Source: Paenibacillus sp. Soil750 (GTDB lineage Bacteria > Bacillota > Bacilli > Paenibacillales > NBRC-103111). From it: a stretch of DNA of 64,000 nucleotides. A program made the position numbers and the translations under genes. This document shows, in pieces, positions 1 to 9,084 of this stretch. The notes beneath the pieces are model-generated. The model was not told the origin of the DNA and ran no database searches. It saw nothing but the letters and a program-made list of their open reading frames with translations. The stretch spans positions 496,101-560,100 of the forward strand of contig NZ_LMSD01000012.1 of the NCBI RefSeq assembly GCF_001428045.1, in the 5' to 3' direction. Within the stretch, counting starts at the first letter, position 1. Each line of letters begins with the position of its first letter.

Positions 1-3000
1 TCTGGATAATCAATCTCTCCGACATAACTGCCACCCGAAGCACGATTATTATTCGTATTCACTTTCGCATGGCCAATTTGGGCTTGTTCAGCTTCATATT
101 TCATGGTCATGGCTTCTTCTGCTTGTTCCGTCACCTCTGGGAAATAGGTGACTCTCAAATTCTCAGCGCCATAGGGCACTAAAGTAATGTGCTCAGTTGG
201 TTCTGTCGATAAGATTGGTCCTACAGGCGGTTCAGTCGCTTCGACGTTGTTGGCCGATTTCCCCCATGTTGGAATTTTCTTCGCCTTCGCAATCAATTTA
301 ATTGGGCTTGTTGCTTGGATGAAAGGATTCTCTGGCATCTCACCTTTCACGACTTCAATCGATTGCTCTGGATGTTCACGGTCAATCACTAATCCATAGT
401 TCCACGGACTGCTCGATGATACACGATATTGGTTGTAGCCAAGTGCTCCTGCATCAAAGCCTGGAATGGCGCCAATCGGATTAGATTGAACCTGCCAATT
501 TTCTTGGATTTGCAGGGAGAACACAAGCGGTCCGCGTTCAATTCCAACCGAATTATTCACCCAAGTTGTTGTTTTCAATTTCATTGGCACCGTTAGCACA
601 ACACGGTCGCCTGTCGTCCAAGTTCTGTCGATCGTCATATATTCACCAGCAATAACGCCTTGCTGAGCTTGACCATTGACCGTTACGGTCGGTTGATTCG
701 ACCATGCAGGAATCCTTAACTTAAGCGGGAAGCTTACGGCTTCCGACGTTGTCACATCGAATCCGATTTGCTCTTCGAATGGATAATTCGTCGTTTCATC
801 AATCGTGACGTTTGCATTTTTGATTTTGGTGGAAACGCGGTTGGGTCCATACGCAATAATACCGAGACCACCATCCGGTGTGGCGCCCCACATATTTTTC
901 ACAAAATACGGCCAGCCCATATGCATATTAAATCGGCAACATGGAAAACCCGATGTCGGAGACGGCATCGTCCCATTCTCATAATTCTGTTTATAACCAT
1001 GATCCGCAATGTTGCTCTCGACCTGATTCGGTAAGGAATAATACTGATGGTTCTTCAACTCTTTATCCATAGCGCCAGGCAAGGAATTGAAGGCAATCTT
1101 CTCAAGTGCATCGCCTATATGCGGATCACCGAGAATCATCGCTGCTTCTTCGTTACTTTGCATCCGTTCTGTAATGGCACAGAGCTCTACACCTTGTGTA
1201 GCTCCAATGCCTGCCAACATTTCGGTGCCGGATTGCATCCCCGTGATCTGTTCATGCTTTGCCAAATTGCTTACGCCTTGTTGGAAAGCATCACGATCTT
1301 GTTCATCATGCGATCTTTGATAGTAGATGGTTGGCATCTTGATTGCTTCATTCACATTAACGGCATGGGTCGGTTGGAAATCATTACCGAAGTTTTGAAA
1401 TTCATCTTTGGCATAAATATCGGAAATCGGATAACCTTGATCAGCTAATGTATCTGCTAATTGGAGCAGAAAAGCATCTTCCGTTCGATTATACAACCAG
1501 AGCACGGTGTCAATATTATCGCCTACGCGAATTTTGCCCCAATCTCTTAACGGTCGATCCGGCAATTGAGCCACTTGATAATGAAAATATTTCGTCATGA
1601 ACGGAAGGACACGCCCATCATTGGTCGCTTCATAATAATCTTTCATAACATAAAGTGCGACCATGCGGGGCCACCAATCATCACTGCTCGCAGGCCCGAA
1701 AGAACCATCCGCATGCTGACTGGCCAGAATCGCTTCAATCCATTTCTGAGATTTCGCGATGAGGTCCTTGTCTTTTAACGTGTAGGCCAAAGGAACAAGC
1801 CCTTTCAAGTAGTAAACCGGACGCTCCCAATCGGAATCTGGCGCTGTGCCGCCAAGCCAAGCTGCGTTGGTGCCGAGCTCACTATACAAATCCTCTGAAT
1901 AGCCCGTAGAGTTGTCACGCTGAAGTTCAAGTTGCTTGAGCAGCCAGCCTTTCGCCTCTATGGAACCCAATGGAAGCGGAGTAAATGGCGTTTGCACTAG
2001 CGGACTTTTATTCGCTACAGGTGCTACGAAGGATTGGTCAGGCACCACATATTCACTCGCAATATAGTTATCGAACTGCGGAACCGAACGATAACTTCTC
2101 AAACCAATGCCACCCTTGGTGTACTTATCCGCACTATCATCGGTATAGTCGATAATTGGCTTTTGCGTATCATTGACATACACTTTGATTCGATTTTGAT
2201 AGGTAACAACCTTTAAATGATAAGAACGGTTCGTATCCACACTCGGCAGTGCTTTTACCGTTTTCAGTGCCTGCCAGTTGTTGTTCATTCGGCCAAGAAT
2301 AACAGTACCATTATTGCTTAATCCCGCGTAATAGCCACGGACATTGTCTGCGCCAGGTGCAGCACTTTGCGTTTTGAACAGCACGCCCGCATCACCAGTT
2401 CCATTACCGCTAGGTTGTTTAATATCGGTTTCGAGGGTCATATCCTCAAATTCCGTATCTTTGACAAGCGCTTTATAGCCATCGCCGCTATTCACTGTAA
2501 TCGTACCCGCTTGCAGCTTCCAACTGCCATCAATTTGATTCCACTGACCAAGACTTTGCTCTGCCTGCGTTTCGAAAGTATCTTCGAATAACGTGCTTCC
2601 CTCGGTAGATTTAACTACGAGATTATCGTAAGTCGGCAGCGAATTGTACATCCTTACCCCGATGTTACCCGATGTATACGTACTGTCGGACTGCGTCAAT
2701 ACTAATACATCGTTCACATAGACGTTGATTAGATCGCCAACAGCAGATACTTTCAAATGGTAACTCGTATTCGGATTAATCGTAACTGCAGCTCGTTTGA
2801 GCTCCGTCCAGCTATTATTCATGCGTCCAAGCGTCACGACACCTGTTCCGTTTGCACTAATACCTGCATAATACCCCTTCACATTGTCGGCCCCTGGCGT
2901 CGCGCTGATCGTTCTAAACAATACGCCCGCATCACCTGATTTGTCAGCCAAGCTGATATCACTCTCTACGGTCATATCACCGAACGAATGTTCTTCACTC

Positions 3001-3230
3001 GTAATCGCCTTAAATCCTTGTCCTTTGGCAACAGTCAGTTTACCCGCATCAATTGCCCAAGGCCCTTCGATCACATTCCATTTACCATCAATCGTCACCT
3101 TATCGAAATGATCAGCAAAGTAGCTTGGCAGGGGTTCTACCTCCGCTGCTTTGGCAGGAGGGTATGGCGAAATAATGGTCATATACAAGGCAATAACTAA
3201 TAATTGGACGATAAACGTCTTTATTTTCAT
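1..3230 (-). CDS. Secreted GH127 beta-L-arabinofuranosidase, C-terminus cut by window edge
   Basis: About 1076 residues are visible; the 3' end lies beyond base 1. An ATG at 3230 follows a GAGGT ribosome site, and a signal peptide ends near residue 29. Two concanavalin-like (DUF1080/LamG-type) sugar-binding modules span about 32-202 and 213-383. The (alpha/alpha)6 catalytic region of GH127 (DUF1680) covers about 390-1018, and a CBM6/35-like module begins near 1045. The zinc-thiolate site known from HypBA1 is visible: Glu682-x-Cys684 (ELCAI) and the Cys764-Cys765 pair (FPCCRF), the first Cys of the pair being the expected nucleophile. Glu near 670 is a candidate acid/base. The family releases beta-L-arabinofuranose. 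Most characterised members are cytoplasmic or periplasmic, so a secreted, multimodular form is uncommon. A thioredoxin-like gene lies just upstream. The family is clear; the exact linkage cut is not. Confidence 0.85.
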   Translation of the reverse strand, partial: MKIKTFIVQLLVIALYMTIISPYPPAKAAEVEPLPSYFADHFDKVTIDGKWNVIEGPWAIDAGKLTVAKGQGFKAITSEEHSFGDMTVESDISLADKSGDAGVLFRTISATPGADNVKGYYAGISANGTGVVTLGRMNNSWTELKRAAVTINPNTSYHLKVSAVGDLINVYVNDVLVLTQSDSTYTSGNIGVRMYNSLPTYDNLVVKSTEGSTLFEDTFETQAEQSLGQWNQIDGSWKLQAGTITVNSGDGYKALVKDTEFEDMTLETDIKQPSGNGTGDAGVLFKTQSAAPGADNVRGYYAGLSNNGTVILGRMNNNWQALKTVKALPSVDTNRSYHLKVVTYQNRIKVYVNDTQKPIIDYTDDSADKYTKGGIGLRSYRSVPQFDNYIASEYVVPDQSFVAPVANKSPLVQTPFTPLPLGSIEAKGWLLKQLELQRDNSTGYSEDLYSELGTNAAWLGGTAPDSDWERPVYYLKGLVPLAYTLKDKDLIAKSQKWIEAILASQHADGSFGPASSDDWWPRMVALYVMKDYYEATNDGRVLPFMTKYFHYQVAQLPDRPLRDWGKIRVGDNIDTVLWLYNRTEDAFLLQLADTLADQGYPISDIYAKDEFQNFGNDFQPTHAVNVNEAIKMPTIYYQRSHDEQDRDAFQQGVSNLAKHEQITGMQSGTEMLAGIGATQGVELCAITERMQSNEEAAMILGDPHIGDALEKIAFNSLPGAMDKELKNHQYYSLPNQVESNIADHGYKQNYENGTMPSPTSGFPCCRFNMHMGWPYFVKNMWGATPDGGLGIIAYGPNRVSTKIKNANVTIDETTNYPFEEQIGFDVTTSEAVSFPLKLRIPAWSNQPTVTVNGQAQQGVIAGEYMTIDRTWTTGDRVVLTVPMKLKTTTWVNNSVGIERGPLVFSLQIQENWQVQSNPIGAIPGFDAGALGYNQYRVSSSSPWNYGLVIDREHPEQSIEVVKGEMPENPFIQATSPIKLIAKAKKIPTWGKSANNVEATEPPVGPILSTEPTEHITLVPYGAENLRVTYFPEVTEQAEEAMTMKYEAEQAQIGHAKVNTNNNRASGGSYVGEIDYP

Positions 3231-3344
3231 TTCCGTGAGACCTCTTTTCCCTTATAGAATTATTTCAGAACTTTCGTCATTCCTGTTGCTTACTATCCTT
3301 ATCACTCCTCCTGCACGGGGTTTCAGGTTCACCATATTTGTTAT

Positions 3345-3935
3345 TTATCGCTTGGCTAAACGTTCGACTTTCTCTTCTAGCTCAAGCGGGTCAACCATAT
3401 GAAAGGTATCCATAATATATCCATTCGTATCTATTAGAAAAACAGTTGGCAGCGCATGGAGTTCATAGAGATCTGCTGCGTGCTTATGCTCATCTAGGAG
3501 TACCGGATAAGAAATATGATTCGTCAGCACAAACTTTTGGATATTTTCCAATTTCTCTTCTGTCGCAACATTTATCCCTACAAAATCCACTTGATTCTTG
3601 TATTGCTCATAGAGCTTCCTTAACGTTGGCACTTCGACAGAGCATGCTTCGCACCAGCTCGCCCAGAAATGAACAACGAGTGGTTTATCCCGCTTGCCGC
3701 CAATCGTAGCATAGGAACCGTCTAACGTTTTCAGCGTAAAGGTTGGTGCTTTAACATCATTCGGTCCAGCTTTTCCGCGTGAACTTGCCAAATTTACGAT
3801 ACTTTCCAGTTTATGGACATCCAGCCGCTCTCCCTCACTCACGATGGGATCCGTGCTCTTATGAGAGAACAGTAAATATAAAGGCAGACAACTCAGTAGA
3901 ATAATGCCGCAAAGTAAAATATAGTTTTTTCTCAT
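3345..3935 (-). CDS. Membrane-anchored thioredoxin-like protein (TlpA/ResA type)
   Basis: 196 residues. The reading frame is open further upstream, but the ATG at 3935 has a good ribosome site (GGAAGGGGAG) and starts an N-terminal membrane anchor (about residues 4-22), so it is the likely start. The rest is a TlpA/AhpC-type thioredoxin fold with the redox motif WCEAC and a cis-proline segment (LHALPTVFLID). Proteins of this type reduce or exchange disulfides outside the membrane, as ResA does for apocytochrome c. No cytochrome or cytochrome-maturation gene is nearby. The next gene downstream is a secreted GH127 whose active site is built from cysteines, which suggests a role in keeping those thiols reduced; that is inference. 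It has its own promoter, with a motif shared with the importer operon. Confidence 0.85.
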   Translation of the reverse strand: MRKNYILLCGIILLSCLPLYLLFSHKSTDPIVSEGERLDVHKLESIVNLASSRGKAGPNDVKAPTFTLKTLDGSYATIGGKRDKPLVVHFWASWCEACSVEVPTLRKLYEQYKNQVDFVGINVATEEKLENIQKFVLTNHISYPVLLDEHKHAADLYELHALPTVFLIDTNGYIMDTFHMVDPLELEEKVERLAKR

Positions 3936-3960
3936 GTACAGCTCCCCTTCCGTTACTAAC

Positions 3961-3994
3961 ATTATAGTAATCTCAAAAATAACCGTCTTTACAC
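3961..3994 (-). promoter_or_regulatory. Promoter of the thioredoxin/GH127 genes with a shared -35 element
   Basis: On the minus strand GTGTAAAGACG (3984-3994) lies 17 bases upstream of TATAAT (3961-3966), 26 bases before the ATG at 3935. The same 11-mer at the same 17-base spacing precedes the sugar-binding-protein gene at 13782. The -35 (AAGACG) is far from TTGACA, which suggests activation by the local response regulator. Inference from sequence only. Confidence 0.6.
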
Positions 3995-4066
3995 AATACA
4001 GATATAATGTACGTGATTCTGATAAATGTTTACGCAGCCGGAGCTCCCTAACTGGTGTACAAAAAA

Positions 4067-4112
4067 ACAAGTCTAGCAAAAGGCTCCATCGTGCGCCATT
4101 TACTAGACTTGT
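4067..4112 (-). terminator. Rho-independent terminator after the sensor operon
   Basis: Ten-base arms ACAAGTCTAG and CTAGACTTGT enclose a 26-base loop. On the minus strand the stem is followed by a run of seven T. It lies just after the stop of the double binding protein (4126) and separates it from the thioredoxin gene. Confidence 0.75.
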
Positions 4113-4125
4113 CTTCCTGATTTCT

Positions 4126-6027
4126 TTAATATTTGCGTGTCGTAACATCGCGTTTGGCTGTGTCTTGCGCGAAGATCCCCTCTGCTGTAATAATATTGAC
4201 CGGAATTTCTTTCCCTGCCGCAAGCTCCTTAGCAGCTTTAATAATTTGTGGTCCCAATAGCGGGTTGCACTCCACTGACATGTTCAGCTTCCCAGCAGTC
4301 ATAGCTTGAAAAGCAAGCTTCGTGGCATCCACGGATATGACGCCAATATCTTTGCCAGGCTTCATCCCCGCCTGCTCAATGGCCTTAATTGCACCCAACG
4401 CCATATCATCATTGTGAGCAAACACATAGTCAGGTACTTGACCATCAGCAATGATCCTCGACATCAATTGTTGACCGCTTGCATACGTAAAATCTCCAAC
4501 TTTCGAGGCGATGATGCGGAAGCTGGCTTGCTGAGAAAGTACTTCCTCAAAGCCTTGTCTCCGTTCAATCGCTGGGGCAGAACCCGAAGTCCCTTGCAAT
4601 TCTGCAATTGACGTGACCCCGCTTACATTTTTCTTATTCTCGACAAGCCAACGCGCAGCGCGGCGTCCTTCTTCAACAAAGTCAGACCCTATGAACGTAG
4701 TCCATAAGGAATCATCCTCCACTTTTACCTTGCGATCTGTCAAAATGATCGGGATGCCCGCAGCTTTGGCCTCAGCCAATACCTCATCCCAACCTGATTC
4801 AACGAACGGCGTAAATGCGATTACATCCACTTTTGACTTAATAAAGTTGCGAATGATGGCTATTTGTCTTTCTTGATTTCCTTCTGCATTCTGGATGAGC
4901 AAATCAATGGCAGGATCTTTCCCCGCAGTGGTCATAATCGATTCCGTGTTGGCTGCACGCCAACTGCTTTCCGAGCCAACAACGGCGACGCCAAGCTTGA
5001 TCTTCCTTGTGAGTGCACTCCCCGTAAGGACTTTGGACAAGGACTCCGCATGGGCAACATCCTCATTGCCAGGGTAAGCGTTATCATTTGTAATCACATG
5101 ACTGCGTAAAATGATCTTCTTCGGAATGACCTTTTCTTGATTCAAAATATCGAGGGCATACTGAATCGATTCTTTCCCACCCGTTGGACTTGTTACCGTA
5201 CCGCTGAGTGTGCCTTGCTTAACCAGATCGTATCCACCGTTCATTGTCTCGAGTCCATCAATGCCAATGATTTTCACATCATGTAAACCTAGTGATTCGA
5301 CAGCACGATACGCCCCAAGCGCCATGGCATCACTGTGAGCAAATACGAGCTTGATATCTGGCTCCGCAGTTAGTGTACGTCTCAATTCATCTTCCGCCTG
5401 ATCGCGCCGCCAATTGCCATCAATGACTTTGGTAATATGTAGCGACGGGGTCCGCTCCAAATAAGCACGAAAACCGAGACTTGTTTCCTCTACGGAAGAG
5501 GAGCCTATCGCTCCTTTGATCTCTACAATTTTTGAGTACTTACTTCCTAATAAATCAGCAGTCAACTTGCCCGACTTCTTCCCTATGGCTAAATTATCAG
5601 AACCAATGAACATCGAATAATCATACCCCGTGACACCTCGGCCAAGAACGATAACCGGCATATCCTTATAGGCCTCTTTGACGATAGGGGTTAGCTTCTC
5701 CGAATCATTTAACGAGATGATGAGAAGGTCAATTCCATAATGCAAAAGCTTCTGCACATCATTGATTTGTTTTTCACTATTCTCAGCAGCATCCGTAAAA
5801 ATGAGTCTGACATTCTTATGCTTCTCGGCCTCATTGCGAATTTCATTGTACATCGCAATTTGCCTGGATTCATTCAAGTTCGGCTGGCTAATCCCAATGA
5901 GGAACTCCGTGTCAGCCTTATCCGACTTTAAGCTAACAACGCCAAAAATGGCTAGAATGATGGCAGTTAGCACCATCACTCCAAAAAATCCATATCCTAA
6001 TAAACGCCTCGGTGCGTTCACATTCAT
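4126..6027 (-). CDS. Membrane-anchored tandem double sugar-binding protein, probable sensor
   Basis: 633 residues. The ATG at 6027 lies 4 bases after the stop of the response regulator, after a GTGGGGA ribosome site. The N-terminus has one hydrophobic segment (about residues 10-32) with no lipobox Cys, so it is a membrane anchor. Two complete Peripla_BP_4 (ribose/galactose-type) binding domains follow, about 38-325 and 345-630. The second closely resembles the importer's own binding protein at 12751-13782: both share ESGW/SSWRAA-like starts, VDVIA, FIGSDF, AHNDDMALGAI and ECNPLLGPQ. Its place directly behind a LytS/YesM kinase and a YesN regulator fits a sugar co-sensor, as with XylFII for LytS-YesN in Clostridium. 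It is unlikely to deliver substrate to the permeases, because it lacks a lipoprotein anchor and is not in the ABC gene block. Confidence 0.85.
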   Translation of the reverse strand: MNVNAPRRLLGYGFFGVMVLTAIILAIFGVVSLKSDKADTEFLIGISQPNLNESRQIAMYNEIRNEAEKHKNVRLIFTDAAENSEKQINDVQKLLHYGIDLLIISLNDSEKLTPIVKEAYKDMPVIVLGRGVTGYDYSMFIGSDNLAIGKKSGKLTADLLGSKYSKIVEIKGAIGSSSVEETSLGFRAYLERTPSLHITKVIDGNWRRDQAEDELRRTLTAEPDIKLVFAHSDAMALGAYRAVESLGLHDVKIIGIDGLETMNGGYDLVKQGTLSGTVTSPTGGKESIQYALDILNQEKVIPKKIILRSHVITNDNAYPGNEDVAHAESLSKVLTGSALTRKIKLGVAVVGSESSWRAANTESIMTTAGKDPAIDLLIQNAEGNQERQIAIIRNFIKSKVDVIAFTPFVESGWDEVLAEAKAAGIPIILTDRKVKVEDDSLWTTFIGSDFVEEGRRAARWLVENKKNVSGVTSIAELQGTSGSAPAIERRQGFEEVLSQQASFRIIASKVGDFTYASGQQLMSRIIADGQVPDYVFAHNDDMALGAIKAIEQAGMKPGKDIGVISVDATKLAFQAMTAGKLNMSVECNPLLGPQIIKAAKELAAGKEIPVNIITAEGIFAQDTAKRDVTTRKY

Positions 6028-6031
6028 ATGT

Positions 6032-7234
6032 CTATTCCCCACGTTTTCTATATTCCAATGGCGATACACCCATCACTTTTTTAAACGTATGGCTGAAATA
6101 ATGCTGTGATTGATAACCCACTCGCCTAGAAATCTCATACATTTTAGATGTGGGGTCATTCAAATACTGAATTGCTTTTTTGATTCGAATATCGGTTAGG
6201 CAGTCAATAAATGACTTGCCCAGATCTCTTTTTAACAATTTGCTTAAATACGTCGCATTCACATTCATCTGTTCGGCAACCTCAGACAGGGATAGATCTT
6301 CTCTGTAATAGTAGGTTTCCAAATATTTCTTCGTCATCATCACAATCGGTGTTAATGTATTTTCCTTGCTGAGGCTGTTCTTCAACTCATGATAAAGCGA
6401 AGGAATCTCCTCCAGCTGTTCGGTGACAACATGGGTAATGAGCATGCTGACACCTAAATATTGCTGCACCGAATGTTCAAACTCCTCATACTTCCCATGC
6501 AAACCCGTCAGATCGCTTACTTGCGAGATCGCAGCAATGAATCCCTGTTCAACGCTGAGAACCGCAGATATCGGAACCTCAGGAAGCATTTCGGTCAAAA
6601 TATTTTTGATTGCAAACTCGAGCAGCTGCGGATCCCATGTCTTCGCTGGCGCATTAATCGTCATTTTGCCCAGAGATTTCACTAGAAGTAGACTGACTGA
6701 TCCTTGAAAATGCAGCTGATAGTACTCATGATCTTCTTCAAACTGATCTTGAGTCAGTCTTTCCGTAATCCAACTGCGCAAAAAATCCTCCCGCATGGTC
6801 ACGGCTTTGTCTTCAAATTTATGATTCATCCACTGTGTGTATCTTTGCTGAATCCGATCTTTGTTTAAAACCTCTGCTGCTTTGCTTACAACGGCTTGAA
6901 GTTCCGATTTCTGAACAGGCTTCAATAAATAATCGAAGACATTCAGTCTAACCGCCTGTTGCGCATAAGAAAATTCATCATGCCCCGATATCACAATGAC
7001 TAAGCATCCAGGAACCTCATTTTGCAAACGTTCAATAAGTTCCAGTCCACCCATAATAGGCATATTAATATCGACAAACATGAGATCTGGACGTACGGTA
7101 GCAGCTACTTCAAGAGCTTGTTGGCCATTCTCAGCTTCAGCCACAACCTGTATGCCCATATCTCCCCATGGCAGCGCTTTACATAGACCATTGCGAATGC
7201 GAGGCTCATCATCTGCAATCATCAGTTTCAACAT
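6032..7234 (-). CDS. YesN-type response regulator with AraC DNA-binding domain
   Basis: 400 residues. The ATG at 7234 follows GAGGTG, which overlaps the kinase stop. Residues 1-120 are a receiver domain with acidic DDE near the start, the phospho-acceptor Asp in LMFVDINMPIMGG and Lys in LLKP. The middle is a variable linker region. The last about 100 residues are two AraC-type helix-turn-helix units (LSEVAEQMNVNATYLSKLLKR and the YFSHTFKK...SPLEYR signature). The family activates sugar-uptake and glycosidase genes after phosphorylation by the cognate kinase. It is translated between its kinase and the tandem binding protein, forming a three-gene signalling cassette. Likely targets are promoters carrying the GTGTAAAGACG element; that is inference. 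Confidence 0.93.
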   Translation of the reverse strand: MLKLMIADDEPRIRNGLCKALPWGDMGIQVVAEAENGQQALEVAATVRPDLMFVDINMPIMGGLELIERLQNEVPGCLVIVISGHDEFSYAQQAVRLNVFDYLLKPVQKSELQAVVSKAAEVLNKDRIQQRYTQWMNHKFEDKAVTMREDFLRSWITERLTQDQFEEDHEYYQLHFQGSVSLLLVKSLGKMTINAPAKTWDPQLLEFAIKNILTEMLPEVPISAVLSVEQGFIAAISQVSDLTGLHGKYEEFEHSVQQYLGVSMLITHVVTEQLEEIPSLYHELKNSLSKENTLTPIVMMTKKYLETYYYREDLSLSEVAEQMNVNATYLSKLLKRDLGKSFIDCLTDIRIKKAIQYLNDPTSKMYEISRRVGYQSQHYFSHTFKKVMGVSPLEYRKRGE

Positions 7235-7245
7235 CCGTTGTCACC

Positions 7246-9033
7246 TCATCCTGTTTTTTTAACAACTTGTATCAAAGGATGCCTCACTTCAATAGTTGTC
7301 CCTTTGCCAAGTTCACTAAAAATCTGAAGGCCATAAGCCATACCGTAGGTGAGCTGTATCCGCTCATTCACGTTGAACAAACCGATGCCATACTGATCCG
7401 AACGCTGCTTTTCACCGCGTAAAATCTGATTTAGCTCTTCCAATTTCTCTGGCGGAATACCCGCCCCATCATCCTGAATACGGAAATAAATCATATCCAA
7501 ATGTCTCTCCGCACTAATGGTGATCGTACCTTTCCCTGTTCGCGCTTTGATCCCGTGATAGATCGCATTTTCAATCAAAGGCTGCAAAATGAGCTTCAGC
7601 ACAAAGTATCGGTACAGCTCTTCCGAAATGTCAAACTGAATATCCAGCTTATCCATATAACGTGACATTTGAATAATCATGTAGCTTTCAGCATGCTTGA
7701 CTTCGTCTCGAATCGGAATCCACTCATAGCCTTTATTCAAGCCAATCCGGAATAAATTCGTCAGCGCCCCAATAATTTCAATAATATCGTCAGCTTCATA
7801 TTCCTGCGCCATCCATTGAATGGTATCCAGCGTATTGTAGAGAAAATGCGGCTTAATTTGCGCTTGCAGCACTTGCAGCTCCGCTTCCCGCTTTTTCTTC
7901 TGTTCCACATAAACAAGATTGATTAAATTGTTAATTTCTTCCAACATATGATTGAAGCTATTCCCTAATTGGCCAATCTCATCTTTACTTTTTGGAACGA
8001 AACGCTGATTTAATTCCCCATTCTTGACATTGGTCATCAAACTCATTAACTTGCGTATAGGTCGAATGAGCGTCCCCGTAAAATACGTCGATAAGAACAC
8101 TGCCAGCGCCAAGGTAATAATGGTTACAATCAGGGTGTACAGTTGAATATCCTTAACAACCTTCTCATAATCATCATTCGGAATGACACCGATAAACTTC
8201 CAATTATTCGTATTGGAGTCATTATACAGAATGCGATATCGCTGATCTTTAATCGTTTGCGTAAAGCTTCCTTGCTGGCCGTTATGCAGCATATCGCTCT
8301 GAATCCGATACACAATATTGTTCGTTGGGGCATACAAAATTTGGTCTTGATAATCGAGAATGTACATAAATCCAGACTTACCTAGTTTGAGATTCTCGAA
8401 TATCGATTTCAGCATATCCATGCGCAAATCCATCAGAACGACACCTAGGATTTCATGACTTTGCGGATCCTGCACAGCGTGTACTAACGATAAGACATCG
8501 TAGGAACTGTAGTTCTGTGAGGTGGCAACATTACGTCCAATGGGATTACTAATGATCAACGTTTCACCTGGTGCTTTAATCGCGTCCTGATACCAGTCTT
8601 CTTCCGTTAGCGAGTCCCGTGTGATCCGATCCATTTCATAAGACACATAGGCCCCCTTCTGGTTGACAAGCATGATTCCGGTTACTTCCTTGTTTCTCAT
8701 GGCATACATCGTCATCATTTTCGTAATCTGTGAATTGTCTCCAGTTAATGGTCCTGAAACCGTAGCCATTCTCAAAAACTGACTAGAAGATGCATCCTCA
8801 CTAATATAGGAGAGTACATCTTCTAGGTGATGGATATAGAGATCGACATTACTTTCAACCTGATGAATCATTTGCAGCGTATTCGCATCTGCTTGATTTT
8901 CAGAAAAAGTGCTGTAGGCCCTGCTCCCCCATAAACTTAACGCAAGAATCGAAATGAGAATGATAATTAGAAAGATACTATTCAGCTTAAATCGGATGCT
9001 GCGATCCTGCCAGTAACGAATGAGTACACTCAC
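7246..9033 (-). CDS. YesM/LytS-type sensor histidine kinase
   Basis: 595 residues. It probably starts with GTG at 9033, seven bases after a GGAGG site. An N-terminal membrane helix (about 18-38) and a second one near 300-320 enclose an extracellular dCache-like sensor domain. A HAMP segment follows, then a His_kinase domain with QIKPHFLYNTLD, where His is the phospho-acceptor, and a HATPase domain with the N-box ENAIYHG and a DDGAGIP G-box. It begins 51 bases after the last permease gene, so part of its transcription may come from the importer operon. The partner regulator and a membrane-tethered double sugar-binding protein follow immediately. The ligand is probably an arabinose- or galactofuranose-type sugar, judged from the neighbours. 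Confidence 0.92.
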   Translation of the reverse strand: MSVLIRYWQDRSIRFKLNSIFLIIILISILALSLWGSRAYSTFSENQADANTLQMIHQVESNVDLYIHHLEDVLSYISEDASSSQFLRMATVSGPLTGDNSQITKMMTMYAMRNKEVTGIMLVNQKGAYVSYEMDRITRDSLTEEDWYQDAIKAPGETLIISNPIGRNVATSQNYSSYDVLSLVHAVQDPQSHEILGVVLMDLRMDMLKSIFENLKLGKSGFMYILDYQDQILYAPTNNIVYRIQSDMLHNGQQGSFTQTIKDQRYRILYNDSNTNNWKFIGVIPNDDYEKVVKDIQLYTLIVTIITLALAVFLSTYFTGTLIRPIRKLMSLMTNVKNGELNQRFVPKSKDEIGQLGNSFNHMLEEINNLINLVYVEQKKKREAELQVLQAQIKPHFLYNTLDTIQWMAQEYEADDIIEIIGALTNLFRIGLNKGYEWIPIRDEVKHAESYMIIQMSRYMDKLDIQFDISEELYRYFVLKLILQPLIENAIYHGIKARTGKGTITISAERHLDMIYFRIQDDGAGIPPEKLEELNQILRGEKQRSDQYGIGLFNVNERIQLTYGMAYGLQIFSELGKGTTIEVRHPLIQVVKKTG

Positions 9034-9084
9034 CCCGATCCTCCTCTGTCGTATCTTCCTCTCTTTCCAGTTCTTCTTATACTA

